Position numbers and translations under genes: made by a program
Source of the DNA: CAZPXH01 sp964591085
GTDB lineage: Bacteria; Spirochaetota; Spirochaetia; DSM-27196; CAZPXH01
Direction: 5' to 3'
NCBI GenBank assembly: GCA_964591085.1
Contig: CAZPXH010000011.1
Location: 1 to 64,000, forward strand
Length of the DNA: 64,000 nucleotides
Part shown: positions 34,418 to 43,405 of the stretch, in pieces
How the letters are laid out: every line of letters begins with the position of its first letter
Position numbering within the stretch: position 1 is the first letter of the stretch
Notes under the pieces: generated by a model
Seen by the model: the letters and a program-made list of their open reading frames with translations, nothing else
What the model was told of the DNA's origin: nothing
Databases searched by the model: none

Positions 34418-35716
34418 GTGACAGAGACGTTGCAGTCGCAGTCCTCGTGGCTGCGGCTGGACAACACCGCCAAGATCTTTCCGCCGCTGGTCAGCCGGCG
34501 CTACAGCAGCCTCTTCCGCCTTGCGTTCACCACAGACGCGCCGGTGCGTCTTTCCACGCTCCAGGAAGCTCTGGAGCAGACGCTGGACCGAATGCCCTAC
34601 TTCCGGTCCCGGCTCCGGCGCGGCCTGTTCTGGTATGCCCTCCAGGCACGCGGGCCCCGGCCTTCCATCCAGGTGGATCTCCAGGACCCCTGTTTGGGGT
34701 TCTCCCGAGGGCGGCATCGGAGTGACCTGGTTCGGGTCCGCGTCTACAACCGAACAATTGCGGTGGAGACTTCCCACATCCTCAGCGACGGCACCGGAAC
34801 GCTTGCTTTTGCACGCGCGCTGGTCGGCCGGTACCTGGAGCTCCGTGACGGCGAGCACTTCCCGGACTGGGGGGAAATCCCGCACGTCGGGCAGCAGCCG
34901 GATCCCGCAGAGTGGCGCGATGTCACCCAGTCATTGCCCCACTCCCCGGTTCCGGCACCGGACCGGCCGAGTCCCGCCTACCACATGCCGGGGCGGCTCC
35001 TCCGGCCCGGCCGCTACGCCGTCACCCACGGGTTTGTGCCAACTGCCTCAATCCGCGCACTGGCCCGGGACCTGGACGTGTCCATCACCGAGCTGGTGCT
35101 TGCCGTGCTCTTCCACAGTTTCCAGGCAAGCATGCACAACCGGAAACGCCCTCTGCCCCCGTCCCGGCGCCGGATGGTCCGGGTCCTGGTACCGGTCAGC
35201 CTCCGCAACTTTGTGAAGGCACGGACCCTTCGAAACTTCTTTGCGTTTGTTGCCCCGGAGTTTGATCCCCGGCTTGGCGTCTACAGCTTTCCCGAGCTCC
35301 TGCAGTTTGCCCGGGACGGAATGCGAAGGCAGCTGAACTGGCGGCAGATATCCCAGCAGCTCGCACGAAACCTCCGGAGTGAGCGGCACCCCATTGGACG
35401 GATTGTTCCCCTTTCCATCAAGAACCTGGCGATGTCTGCTGCGTATCGCTTTGTGGGGGACAGCGCGTACAGCTGCAGCCTCTCTAACATGGGGCGTGTT
35501 GCCATGCCGGAGCGAATGACTGCGAAAGTAGCCTCGGTAGCCTTTGTGCCGCCTCCGAGCCCGACCACCCGGGCAAATGTGACCGTGATCTCCGCGGGAG
35601 ACGAGCTGTGCATCAGCACCGGCAGCCTGCTCTCCGACCGGTCCTTTGAGCGGGAGATCTACCGGAAACTCCGGCGGCTTGGACTGCCGGTGCGCATTTC
35701 TGCAAACTACAACTAG
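34418..35716 (+). CDS. condensation-domain/alcohol acetyltransferase-like protein
   Basis: A 432-residue protein of the CoA-dependent acyltransferase (condensation/chloramphenicol acetyltransferase) superfamily. The catalytic HxxxDG motif is present as SHILSDGTG (H120, D124, G125). The second-half landmarks are a solvent-channel region around LVPVSLRNFVKARTLRNFF and a DFGxG-like region that reads YSCSLSNMGRV. There is no carrier-protein domain or other NRPS module, so it is a stand-alone acyltransferase acting on an unknown alcohol, amine or lipid. The adjacent DUF6320 membrane protein starts 3 bp later, a pairing I recall from other bacteria. The start GTG at 34418 follows the permease stop by 8 bp. 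Confidence 0.7.
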   Translation: MTETLQSQSSWLRLDNTAKIFPPLVSRRYSSLFRLAFTTDAPVRLSTLQEALEQTLDRMPYFRSRLRRGLFWYALQARGPRPSIQVDLQDPCLGFSRGRHRSDLVRVRVYNRTIAVETSHILSDGTGTLAFARALVGRYLELRDGEHFPDWGEIPHVGQQPDPAEWRDVTQSLPHSPVPAPDRPSPAYHMPGRLLRPGRYAVTHGFVPTASIRALARDLDVSITELVLAVLFHSFQASMHNRKRPLPPSRRRMVRVLVPVSLRNFVKARTLRNFFAFVAPEFDPRLGVYSFPELLQFARDGMRRQLNWRQISQQLARNLRSERHPIGRIVPLSIKNLAMSAAYRFVGDSAYSCSLSNMGRVAMPERMTAKVASVAFVPPPSPTTRANVTVISAGDELCISTGSLLSDRSFEREIYRKLRRLGLPVRISANYN

Positions 35717-35718
35717 CA

Positions 35719-36429
35719 ATGTCCTACTGCCCGCGCTGTGGAGTGGAGCTGGAGCAGGAGCAGGATCGCTGCCCCCTCTGCCACGCGCCGATTCCGGATC
35801 AGACCCTTCCGCTGCCAGAGGAGGAGCGCTACTCTGACCTGGTTGCAGCTCCCGCATCGCGGCGGAATCCCCGCTTTGCGCGTGCCCTTGCACTCCGTGT
35901 TCTGACGGCGGTGTTTGCCGCGCCACTCTTTGTCTCCCTGGGAATTGATTTTGTTATCAGCGGAAGCTGGCAATGGTCCCGCTTTGTCGCCGGAGGAATT
36001 GTGGTGGCTTGGGTGTTTGCTGCGCTCCCGGTTGCAGTACCGCGGCGGCCCTGGCTGGTCCTCTCTATTGATCTGGCTGCAACCGTTGCGCTCCTGTGGT
36101 TCATCGATCGCCTGGATGGGGTCTTGAGCTGGTTTGGACCGCTCGCCCTCCCCATTGCCGCCAGTGGATTTCTGCTCGCGGGAGCGGTGGTGCTCCTCGC
36201 GATTCGCGCAAAGGAACTCGGCGCAAACCTCGCGGGCTTCATCCTGGCGGCGATTGCGCTCCATAGCCTGTTCATTGACGTTTCCGTCCGGCTCTTTCTG
36301 GACCGTGTACCGCTGATATCCTGGTCTGTAATTGTTGTTCTGGCACTTTCGCCCCTGGTGGTGCTGCTACTGAGCTACCACTACCGCCTGCGCAAGCGTC
36401 CGGACTTCCAGCGAATCTTCCACGCCTGA
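35719..36429 (+). CDS. DUF6320-type membrane protein with N-terminal zinc ribbon
   Basis: A 236-residue protein. The first ~25 residues form a C4 zinc ribbon (CPRCGVELEQEQDRCPLCHAPIP, two CxxC knuckles). An acidic linker follows, then about six hydrophobic segments from residue ~55 to ~225, ending with a basic cytosolic tail (HYRLRKRPDFQRIFHA). This is the DUF6320 architecture. No enzymatic residues are evident. Gene order with the condensation-like protein suggests the two work together at the membrane, perhaps acylating a lipid-linked compound; this is inference. It is the last gene before the convergent mevalonate operon. Confidence 0.7.
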   Translation: MSYCPRCGVELEQEQDRCPLCHAPIPDQTLPLPEEERYSDLVAAPASRRNPRFARALALRVLTAVFAAPLFVSLGIDFVISGSWQWSRFVAGGIVVAWVFAALPVAVPRRPWLVLSIDLAATVALLWFIDRLDGVLSWFGPLALPIAASGFLLAGAVVLLAIRAKELGANLAGFILAAIALHSLFIDVSVRLFLDRVPLISWSVIVVLALSPLVVLLLSYHYRLRKRPDFQRIFHA

Positions 36430-36494
36430 GGAGATCTGAAAGCCTCCCGCTCCCCGAAGCGGCAGGGAGCAGTTGACGGCAGTGGCGCGGCCCC

Positions 36495-37460
36495 TCATTC
36501 GCCGCTCGATTCTTCCAGTTCCCGAAGCCCTTCTGCTGACCAGCGGAAGATGGAAAGCACCGGCAGATCGTCAGTGCTGAAGTCGGCTCGGAGCTGATCA
36601 CGAACCTTGATGGCATCCGCGGTGCTTTCGCAGACCGCAAAGAAGGCGCCGCCACCCCCTCCGCCACTCAGCTTTCCACCGAGGGCGCCCGATCTTCGCG
36701 CGAGTGCCAGCACAGAGTCGGTTAACGGCGTGGACAGACCCAGCTCCGAAAGCACGCTCTGGGCCTCCCGCGCGAGGTTCCCGATCTGTCTGCCGCGCGC
36801 GTGGCTTGAGGTCACCACCTGCCGTGCCCGCACCGTCAGGCCGCCCAGCGTCTCAAGTGAAGACCGGATTGACTTGTCTCCGGATTCCCGTTTTTCCCGA
36901 AGGCCCGCGACCAGTTCCCGCGTGCTTGCTTCACGCCGTACAGCACCTACCACCAGGGGCGGAAGCTGGTCTTCGTGCGGGATCGGGACCCGCCATGCCG
37001 CTGGAATGTCTGGCGGCTTGGGCTGCATTGATGTGAGTGAGCGGTATATTGAAAGGCCGGCATCAACCCCGGACGGCGTCCCGTGAAAGGTCTCCTCCAG
37101 GATGTTTGCCACCCGCCACCAGCGCCTTACGTCCTCCGTTATTCCCGGAACAGCAGCAGCAACCAGCGCTACGCTCAGTGCCGCCGATGACCCGAACCCC
37201 GCTTCAAGGGGAACCGTGCTTGAAAGCTCCACCGCGCCGCCTCGCAACGCTTCATCCTCGCTGGCAATACGGTCAAGGAGGGCGGAGACGAGCTCCCGGA
37301 ACCCCTGCGGGACAAGATCCAGTTTCCAGCTTGACCCCTTTGGGGTGATTTTCGCGTCTGTGTGCCAGGGCAGCCCCACTCCCAAGGCGGGGTAGCCGTA
37401 CACCGCCGCGTGCTCACCAAACAGCAGGAGCTTTCCGTATCCGCGTCCTTCGTGGGTCAT
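36495..37460 (-). CDS. mvk: mevalonate kinase
   Basis: A 321-residue GHMP kinase phosphorylating mevalonate to 5-phosphomevalonate. Motif 1 is YGKLLLFGEHAAVYGYPALG. The phosphate loop is VPLEAGFGSSAALSVAL, the catalytic Asp sits in GTPSGVDAGLS, and motif 3 is GGKLSGGGGGGAFF. The ATG at 37460 overlaps the phosphomevalonate kinase stop by 4 bp (ATGA). It is the last gene of the six-gene mevalonate operon, and its 3' end faces the DUF6320 gene across 65 bp. That gap holds a CTCCC/GGGAG inverted repeat but no T tract. The identity relies on motif order and operon position. Confidence 0.88.
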   Translation of the reverse strand: MTHEGRGYGKLLLFGEHAAVYGYPALGVGLPWHTDAKITPKGSSWKLDLVPQGFRELVSALLDRIASEDEALRGGAVELSSTVPLEAGFGSSAALSVALVAAAVPGITEDVRRWWRVANILEETFHGTPSGVDAGLSIYRSLTSMQPKPPDIPAAWRVPIPHEDQLPPLVVGAVRREASTRELVAGLREKRESGDKSIRSSLETLGGLTVRARQVVTSSHARGRQIGNLAREAQSVLSELGLSTPLTDSVLALARRSGALGGKLSGGGGGGAFFAVCESTADAIKVRDQLRADFSTDDLPVLSIFRWSAEGLRELEESSGE

Positions 37461-38593
37461 GACCAGATCACCTCCAGGCCCGTTACGGGCTCCGCTTGGG
37501 TGCATTGTATCAGGCTGGCGCCGGGAGGGCTTGTACCCGGCATACCGAACCACGCGATGAGTTCATTGCCCGCACCCAGGGCCTTCCTGACTCCACCGAC
37601 CGACTCAGTCGCGGGGCCAGGCTCTGGTCCGGGGTCTGCAGGTACGCCGATTGCAGATCCCAGTTTCCTTCCGAGCTCGGCTGCCTCCCTGAGTGCGGCC
37701 AGCCTGGCATCAGCATCCCCCACCGTGAAGGCTGAACAGAGCCGCCGGTTGGCGGCAAGGTATTCGCTGTAGGCTACGGGATCCGCCTCGGCAAAGCGCC
37801 GGAAGGCGTCTATTGCAGACCCGGTCCTGACCGCAGCCGGGCCAGAGAACAGAGCCCAGACCGGGAAGGCTGCGCGGTTCTTTGGCGCCGAAGGCCGCTG
37901 TGGGCCTGCGGAGACTTGCTGGGCAGGGGGCACCGAGGCCACCGGGAGTGTCAGCGGCGTTGCTTGCGGTACCGGTCCGCCAAGCAGCTGGATCCAGCCA
38001 CCGTAGGCGGACACAAGGACGTCGTAGCCGCTGCCTCGTCCGCCCTGAAATACCCGATGCGCCTGGACCGCCGCCGCTGCTATCCGCTTCCGCTCCTCCG
38101 GGCCCGGTGTTTCGCGGCCATCAACGACACCACCAAGGATGTACGCCGAGGCGGTCAACAGGAGCACGCTTGCGGCAGAGGATCCTAGGCCCAGCTTTCG
38201 CTCGCCTGCGTAGAAGCTGCGGGTATCCACCACAAGTTCCCCGCCTACCGTCTCCGTTGGGTGGTTCATCCCGGAAGCCCGAATGGCGGAATCAACGGAT
38301 GCAAGCGGATCTCCCGTCGTTCCACTGTCCGTCCCCGCCGGGTTGCCGAGCTGCGCATTGCTGGACGCAACCGGTAGCGGCTCCAAGGGATGCCAGCCCA
38401 TCCGCTGCTCCACCTTGCCAAACCGGAAGACTACGGAGAGCCCGCCCGCGCCGCCCGGGGTGTAGCTGGCAGTGGCGCGCGGGGGGGCGGCCACGCCAAT
38501 CCCCGGCTCACCGGGGATTGTGACAGCGTACTCTCCCATGACCAGCAGGCTCCCGGGTACCGAGACTTGGAATGGACCGATCCGCTTGGTCAC
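37457..38593 (-). CDS. mvaK2: phosphomevalonate kinase
   Basis: A 378-residue GHMP kinase converting 5-phosphomevalonate to the diphosphate. It has VSVPGSLLVMGEYAVT as motif 1, a KLGLGSSAASVLLL phosphate loop, and FQGGRGSGYDVLVSAYGGWI with the family Asp. The C-terminal motif (AGNELIAWFGMPGTSPPGA) is weaker than usual for GHMP proteins. A Pro/Gly-rich insertion lies around residues 205-250, and the N-terminal domain has another around 70-105. The GTG at 38593 overlaps the mvaD stop by 4 bp (GTGA). Assignment as the second kinase rests on operon order as well as motifs. Confidence 0.83.
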   Translation of the reverse strand: MTKRIGPFQVSVPGSLLVMGEYAVTIPGEPGIGVAAPPRATASYTPGGAGGLSVVFRFGKVEQRMGWHPLEPLPVASSNAQLGNPAGTDSGTTGDPLASVDSAIRASGMNHPTETVGGELVVDTRSFYAGERKLGLGSSAASVLLLTASAYILGGVVDGRETPGPEERKRIAAAAVQAHRVFQGGRGSGYDVLVSAYGGWIQLLGGPVPQATPLTLPVASVPPAQQVSAGPQRPSAPKNRAAFPVWALFSGPAAVRTGSAIDAFRRFAEADPVAYSEYLAANRRLCSAFTVGDADARLAALREAAELGRKLGSAIGVPADPGPEPGPATESVGGVRKALGAGNELIAWFGMPGTSPPGASLIQCTQAEPVTGLEVIWS

Positions 38594-39552
38594 TGGTCCC
38601 CGCGCCGCGGGCCGTTGCCCGGGCGGCTTTCCAGAATGGTCAGCTGCGGGAATCCACTGGAGAGCGCATCCCGGACTCCGTCCAGCGCGGAGGCGAGCGT
38701 GAAAAGCTTCACCTGCGGACCGGCATCCATGGTCTCCCAGACCGGAAGACCGGCTGCCCTGAGGTCCTGGGCAAGGTGGAGGAGTGCCACGGCCTCCGGG
38801 AGCCAGTAGAGGACGGGTGGGCGACTGGTGAACATGGTAGCGAACATCGCCAGATAGGATTCCCGCATCGCCGCCCCAAGGACTTCCAGGTTCCTGGAGG
38901 CTAGCGCGGCCTGTGCCCGCTCCGCGATGTCTGCTTCGTTGGCCAGCCAGCTCTCCCAGGATGCGGAAGTCAGCCGCGCGTGCTCCATCGCTTCTCGCGA
39001 CCCCACCGGTTTTGCGCGTCCGGAGACCACCACTACCAGAACCCTGAGGTCCGGCCAGAACTCCGCCGGGTGCAATGCCTCGGCTGCCTGTGCGCCCCTG
39101 GCCCAGCGGGTGAACCCTCCCCAGAGCGCGCGCGCCGCCGATCCGGATCCCTCACGCGCGATCCGTGACGCAAGGGTCCGGTCCGACAGTGGATCCGCAC
39201 CGGCGCATTCAAGGCAGGCAAGGGTCATGGCAGCCAGGCCACTGGAACTGCTGGCAAGCCCGGCAGCGGTAGGGAAGTTGTTGGTGCCGCTGCACCGGAA
39301 CCCTGTCGTGCTGCCGGTGGCGGCGCGGATGGCATCAAAGACCGGTGTGAAGCGCGCGGTATTCTGCTCCGTCCCGTCCAGGACCACAGCGTCGGAGTCC
39401 GAGGCTTTCGCGGTTACGGTGCTTTCCAGTCCGTCCAGAGTAACTGCAATACTGGTGCTTGCCGGAACGTTTCGCCCAAGGTCCGGCAATTTGCCCCAGT
39501 ACTTGGTCAGCGCCAGGCTCGGCTGGGCTACCCAGGTTGCCGGATTAGCCAT
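38590..39552 (-). CDS. mvaD: diphosphomevalonate decarboxylase
   Basis: A 320-residue GHMP-family decarboxylase turning 5-diphosphomevalonate into isopentenyl diphosphate with ATP. Diagnostic segments are AQPSLALTKYWGK, an NNFPTAAGLASSSSGLAA phosphate loop, GSGSAARALWGGFTRW and ETMDAGPQVKL (substrate-binding Asp). The ATG at 39552 overlaps the HMG-CoA reductase stop by 8 bp. A long in-phase extension upstream is antisense-like noise within the reductase gene and is excluded because AQPSLALTKYWGK must sit near the N-terminus. This enzyme supplies IPP, which the type 2 isomerase in the same operon converts to DMAPP. Confidence 0.93.
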   Translation of the reverse strand: MANPATWVAQPSLALTKYWGKLPDLGRNVPASTSIAVTLDGLESTVTAKASDSDAVVLDGTEQNTARFTPVFDAIRAATGSTTGFRCSGTNNFPTAAGLASSSSGLAAMTLACLECAGADPLSDRTLASRIAREGSGSAARALWGGFTRWARGAQAAEALHPAEFWPDLRVLVVVVSGRAKPVGSREAMEHARLTSASWESWLANEADIAERAQAALASRNLEVLGAAMRESYLAMFATMFTSRPPVLYWLPEAVALLHLAQDLRAAGLPVWETMDAGPQVKLFTLASALDGVRDALSSGFPQLTILESRPGNGPRRGDQ

Positions 39553-40927
39553 TCCCTTCCACGGCACTGTCTTGGGATCCTGCTCGATAGGCGTCCAGCG
39601 CCTGCCTCGCGGCATCCTCGTTGAAGACTCCCCCACTGAAGATGCGCTTTCCGACCTGCCGCACCTCCAGCCCCCGCGCGCCCGCGTACCAGGCAAGGCG
39701 ATTGGCGTGCAGGCGCATGTGACCCTGCTGTATCCCTTCGCCCACCAGCGCGGAGACCGCAGCAAGGTTCTGCGCCAGGCCAACTGAGGCCGCAATCCGG
39801 CTCAACTGGACGGCGGACGGATTGCCGAGAAGGCGCAGGCAGAGCCGGCTCACAGGGTGGAAGCTTACCGCTCCGCCCACCGTTGCAAACGCAAGTGGAA
39901 CCTCAATGCTCCCGGTGAGGTGTTCTCCGTCCACCCGGAAGCGCGTCAGCGAGCGGTACGAGCCGTTCCGGGAAGCCCAGCGATGGCAGGCTGCCTCAAT
40001 GGCGCGTGTGTCGTTGCCGGTGGCGAGGGCTACGGCTGTGATCCCGTTGAGGATTCCTTTGTTGTGGGTGACCGCGCGGTAGCTGTCCGTCTCTGCCACG
40101 CGGGAGCCCATCTCAATCCGGCGGGCCATCACCGCGCCGCTCCGCTCCGCCCGCGCGAGCGCGCTGACCGGAATTCGGAAGCTGCTGCGGACAAGCCGAC
40201 CCTCCGCCGCGTTGCTGAGGATGGACATCAGGACCTCGCCACCAATGAGGCGGACTACCGGGGCCTTCAGCTTCTCACCGATCGTGTTCACCAGGTTGGC
40301 TCCCATGGCGTTTCTGGTGTCCACCTGGATGTGGATGCGGCAAAGATTCAGATCCGGAACCGGTTCGCAGGTGATGCCGCGGTAACCGCCGCCCCTGCGG
40401 GTCATCGGCACAAGCGTCTCCGCAATCTCGTGCTTCAGTGCTTCCTCGTTCTCGGCGATGATGGCAGCCGCGTCCGGATGCGCCCCCTCCACGTAGATCT
40501 GCGCCGTCATCTCTGGTTCGCCGGCCTCCGTGTGGTGGCCGCCGTGGCGAGCAATCAGCGAGCCAGCAAAGGTTGCGGCGGCAATCACCGACGGTTCCTC
40601 GGTTGCCATGGGAATGTTCACGCGATGGTCGTCAATGCTGAAGCCCTCCGCGATTCCAAGCGGAATCGGCATGAGCCCGATGGCGTTCTCCACCATCACA
40701 TCCGCGAGGTCCAGCATCTCCGGACTTCCGCTTGAGGCAGCGAGCTCGTTCACGCGGCTGAGGAGCTGCACTGGCCGCTCCGCTGGTACCCAGTCCGGGG
40801 CCCTGTGGCGTCCGTGGTCCAGCCCGAAGAGATCAGCAATGGCCTGGCGCTTCTGCGGCAGGCTCAGCTTGCGGAAATTGCGCGGAAGATTGGCTGACGC
40901 CAGGATTCCATGCTGATCTGGGTTCAC
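39545..40927 (-). CDS. mvaA: hydroxymethylglutaryl-CoA reductase, class II
   Basis: A 460-residue cytosolic (no membrane domain) class II HMG-CoA reductase making mevalonate from HMG-CoA. Catalytic residues by comparison with the Pseudomonas mevalonii enzyme are Glu80 in VENAIGLMPIPLG, Lys290 in VTHNKGILNGI, Asp306 in the segment after it, and His403 in QGHMRLHANR. Cofactor and substrate segments NIPMATEEPSVIAAATF and DTRNAMGANLVN are present. Cofactor preference (NADH or NADPH) cannot be read reliably. The GTG at 40927 has GGAGG eight bases upstream, one of the strongest ribosome binding sites in the operon. It lies 18 bp after the isomerase gene. Confidence 0.94.
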   Translation of the reverse strand: MNPDQHGILASANLPRNFRKLSLPQKRQAIADLFGLDHGRHRAPDWVPAERPVQLLSRVNELAASSGSPEMLDLADVMVENAIGLMPIPLGIAEGFSIDDHRVNIPMATEEPSVIAAATFAGSLIARHGGHHTEAGEPEMTAQIYVEGAHPDAAAIIAENEEALKHEIAETLVPMTRRGGGYRGITCEPVPDLNLCRIHIQVDTRNAMGANLVNTIGEKLKAPVVRLIGGEVLMSILSNAAEGRLVRSSFRIPVSALARAERSGAVMARRIEMGSRVAETDSYRAVTHNKGILNGITAVALATGNDTRAIEAACHRWASRNGSYRSLTRFRVDGEHLTGSIEVPLAFATVGGAVSFHPVSRLCLRLLGNPSAVQLSRIAASVGLAQNLAAVSALVGEGIQQGHMRLHANRLAWYAGARGLEVRQVGKRIFSGGVFNEDAARQALDAYRAGSQDSAVEGNG

Positions 40928-40944
40928 GGGACCTCCAGGCGGGA

Positions 40945-42054
40945 TCAGGTGCGGACGTCTGACTCAAGCAACGCCGAGACAGCTGCGTCAAATGACGCGA
41001 GCCTCCACAGTGGCGCAGCCTGCAAGTCCGCGATATTCAGGCTTCCGGTCAGCGACATTGCCGTGGCAAGCACGCGCTGCACGTGGCCGAGCTCGGCGAG
41101 TACTGCCTCCGCACCGCCGGCCTTGACCGCGCGGATGAAGGGCAGTGCTGATCCCGCGAGCTGAGCGCCAAGCGCTATGGATTTTGCCACATCCATTCCC
41201 GTGCGGATACCGCCGCTTGCAATGAGGCGGCCTTCCCGGAACAGGCGGGGTTCGCTTCGTCGGATAGCTTCCAGAAGCACAGCAGTGGGAAGACCCCAAT
41301 CATTGAACTCGTCAGCTACACGGAGGTCAGCTTCCGATGCGCGGTAGGCCTCAATCCGCATCCAGTTCGTTCCACCGGTTCCGGCCACGTTGATGCCCCA
41401 TACCCCCACCTCAAGCAGGGCGCGCGCATCAGACGGGGAAATGCCGAAGCCGGTTTCCTTTGCGATGATCGGCACCGGAGACTCCGCACACAGCTGCTCC
41501 AGCCCGGCAAGCACATGCCGGAAATCCCGGTCACCTTCCGGCTGTAGCAGTTCCTGGCCCGGGTTGAGGTGGACGGCGAGAGCATCCACGCCAAGCTCGC
41601 CTATCAGGTCCAGCAGCTGCTGGAGATCTATCTGGGGGAGTTGCACTCCGCCGATGTTGGCAAACACCGGAACGTCCCGGGCGATCTCCTTCAGGCGGAA
41701 GTGTTCCATCACCTCCGGCTTCCGCAGAAGGATCCGGATGGATCCCATACCCACGGCGACCCTGGCCTCCTGCGCAGCTCTGGCGAGCTCCTTGTTCACT
41801 CCGTAAGATTGCGCGGAACCCCCGGTCATGGAGGAGATGAACCAGGGCTGGGAGAGCCGATACCCAAGGAAATCCACCCCGGTGTCCACCTCATCCGCGT
41901 CTATCTCCGGGAGCGCTCGATGGATGAAGCGGATCCCGGAGAAATCTGCGCTCCCCGTTTCCACTGCGTACTGAGGTTCCACGCAGATATCGATGTGGGC
42001 CTGCTTGCGGCCGGCGATGTCCCGGTCGCGCGGATCAGCTCCAGCCGTACTCAC
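40945..42054 (-). CDS. fni: isopentenyl-diphosphate delta-isomerase, type 2 (FMN-dependent)
   Basis: A 369-residue FMN/NAD(P)H-dependent type 2 isomerase. Family marks are GRKQAHIDIC (GRK-x-x-H near the N-terminus), FISSMTGGSAQSYGVN, VGMGSIRILL, VFANIGGVQLPQ, ALAVHLNPGQELLQPEGDRDF, KETGFGIS, INVAGTGGTNWM and a final IASGGIRTGMDVAKSIALGA that binds FMN phosphate. It interconverts IPP and DMAPP, completing the pathway. The GTG at 42054 overlaps the HMG-CoA synthase gene by 20 bp. Together with mvaS it opens the mevalonate operon. Confidence 0.95.
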   Translation of the reverse strand: MSTAGADPRDRDIAGRKQAHIDICVEPQYAVETGSADFSGIRFIHRALPEIDADEVDTGVDFLGYRLSQPWFISSMTGGSAQSYGVNKELARAAQEARVAVGMGSIRILLRKPEVMEHFRLKEIARDVPVFANIGGVQLPQIDLQQLLDLIGELGVDALAVHLNPGQELLQPEGDRDFRHVLAGLEQLCAESPVPIIAKETGFGISPSDARALLEVGVWGINVAGTGGTNWMRIEAYRASEADLRVADEFNDWGLPTAVLLEAIRRSEPRLFREGRLIASGGIRTGMDVAKSIALGAQLAGSALPFIRAVKAGGAEAVLAELGHVQRVLATAMSLTGSLNIADLQAAPLWRLASFDAAVSALLESDVRT

Positions 42055-43309
42055 GGTACCCGTCTTCGCGGATCTGCTGCAGGCCGAAGTGACCGGCGGG
42101 GACGGTGCGGCCCGCCAGCTGCGCGTTCAGCGCTTCTGGTTCGCTGGGGCGGGCCAACCATGCCTCATACTCCTCAAAACTCGCCGCCTCTTCCGAATCC
42201 CAGATTTCGTCCAGGTTCCATGAGCGAATGGTTTCGGGACCCTGTGGTGCTATCCGACCGCTAACCACCGCCATGGTGTTCCCGCTTCCGTAGCTGCCGA
42301 TCAGTATACGCTTGCCGGCAAGCTCATCGCCGAAATGCTCCTGCCGCTCTTTCAGGAGGAAGGCCATGGCAAGGTAGGCACTCCCGGAGTAAATGTTTCC
42401 GATTCGCTTGCTTGCTTCCAGGGACTGCTGGAAGCCTCGCTCCTGCAGGAAGGCATCCATGCCCTCCGGGTTCAGGTCCAGGTGTGTTGAGAGCAGGCTG
42501 TGTGCGGCCGTCACGGCCATGTTCGCAAAGGGCACGTGGAACACAAACAGATCCGTCTCATGCAGGACGTCCGCCGGTTTTGCTCCCAGGCGGCTGCAGT
42601 GGTCCGCAAAGGCCTCTGCCAGCGCGTTGTGATAGCACTCAACGCTGTATCTGCCCTTCACCTTTGCCGTGATACTGCCCAGCGGGCGGAAGAAGTCGTC
42701 CACATCGCTTGAGCTGTAGCCCTGCGTTGCCAGGTCCAGCTCAATCAGGCGGGGATTGGGCTCAATGAGCATGGATACCGAGCCGGCGCCCTGGGTGATC
42801 TCCGCGGTGCTCGGCGCATCGTAGCGCGCGATATCGGAGCAGATCACCACGCCCCGCTCGTTGGTTCTGGCTGCCACCCGGAGGAGGGCAGAAACTGAGA
42901 GCATGGAAATGGTGCCGCCGGCGCAGGCGTGCTGCACCTGGAAGGTGGAAAGCGAGTGGGGGATGCTGAGGCCGGAGCGCTCCAGCGCACCTTCCACGTA
43001 GGCGGAAATGGGCTTGGAGTGGTCCACCGCGGTCTCTGTTCCCACGGCCAGGTAGCGGATCCCGGCTATCTCCTGCGGACTCAAGCGATCCAGAAGCCGC
43101 CGGGCACCCGTGGCGCTGAGGGTGACGTTGTCCTCCCAGACGTCCGGGAATCGGATGGACTCTTGCCCCGTAACCGAGATTGCCCGGCGCAATCGCCGCT
43201 CAAACTCTGGATCCTGCGCAATCCTGCGCTCCGCGATGGTTTTCAGGCTGATCTGCGGGGACGGGATGTATACCGAGAGATCCGCAATGCCGACCGGGAG
43301 TTCTGCCAT
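42035..43309 (-). CDS. mvaS: hydroxymethylglutaryl-CoA synthase
   Basis: A 424-residue thiolase-fold enzyme condensing acetyl-CoA with acetoacetyl-CoA. Catalytic Glu92 (GTETAVDHSKP), Cys129 (QHACAGGT) and His258 (FVFHVPFANM) are all present, as is the C-terminal IGSYGSGNT motif that completes the CoA pocket. Length is normal for bacterial MvaS. The ATG at 43309 has AGGAG about 13 bases upstream, slightly distant. It is the first gene of the operon, divergent from mnmA across a ~96-bp region. That region carries a TATACA (minus) that may be a -10 box. No acetoacetyl-CoA thiolase is in the window. Confidence 0.93.
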   Translation of the reverse strand: MAELPVGIADLSVYIPSPQISLKTIAERRIAQDPEFERRLRRAISVTGQESIRFPDVWEDNVTLSATGARRLLDRLSPQEIAGIRYLAVGTETAVDHSKPISAYVEGALERSGLSIPHSLSTFQVQHACAGGTISMLSVSALLRVAARTNERGVVICSDIARYDAPSTAEITQGAGSVSMLIEPNPRLIELDLATQGYSSSDVDDFFRPLGSITAKVKGRYSVECYHNALAEAFADHCSRLGAKPADVLHETDLFVFHVPFANMAVTAAHSLLSTHLDLNPEGMDAFLQERGFQQSLEASKRIGNIYSGSAYLAMAFLLKERQEHFGDELAGKRILIGSYGSGNTMAVVSGRIAPQGPETIRSWNLDEIWDSEEAASFEEYEAWLARPSEPEALNAQLAGRTVPAGHFGLQQIREDGYREYGWS

Positions 43310-43405
43310 GAGCGTCTACTTTCTCCTCGTTCTGTATAGGACGCAAAAGATACGACCCACCACTTGACCCGGCAACGCCAGGGCAGCACCGTACCCAATA
43401 CTGCC

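Noticed and set aside
36430..36494. Bidirectional terminator between DUF6320 and mevalonate kinase genes
   Set aside because: There is a CTCCC/GGGAG inverted repeat but the stem is interrupted and no T tract follows on either strand.
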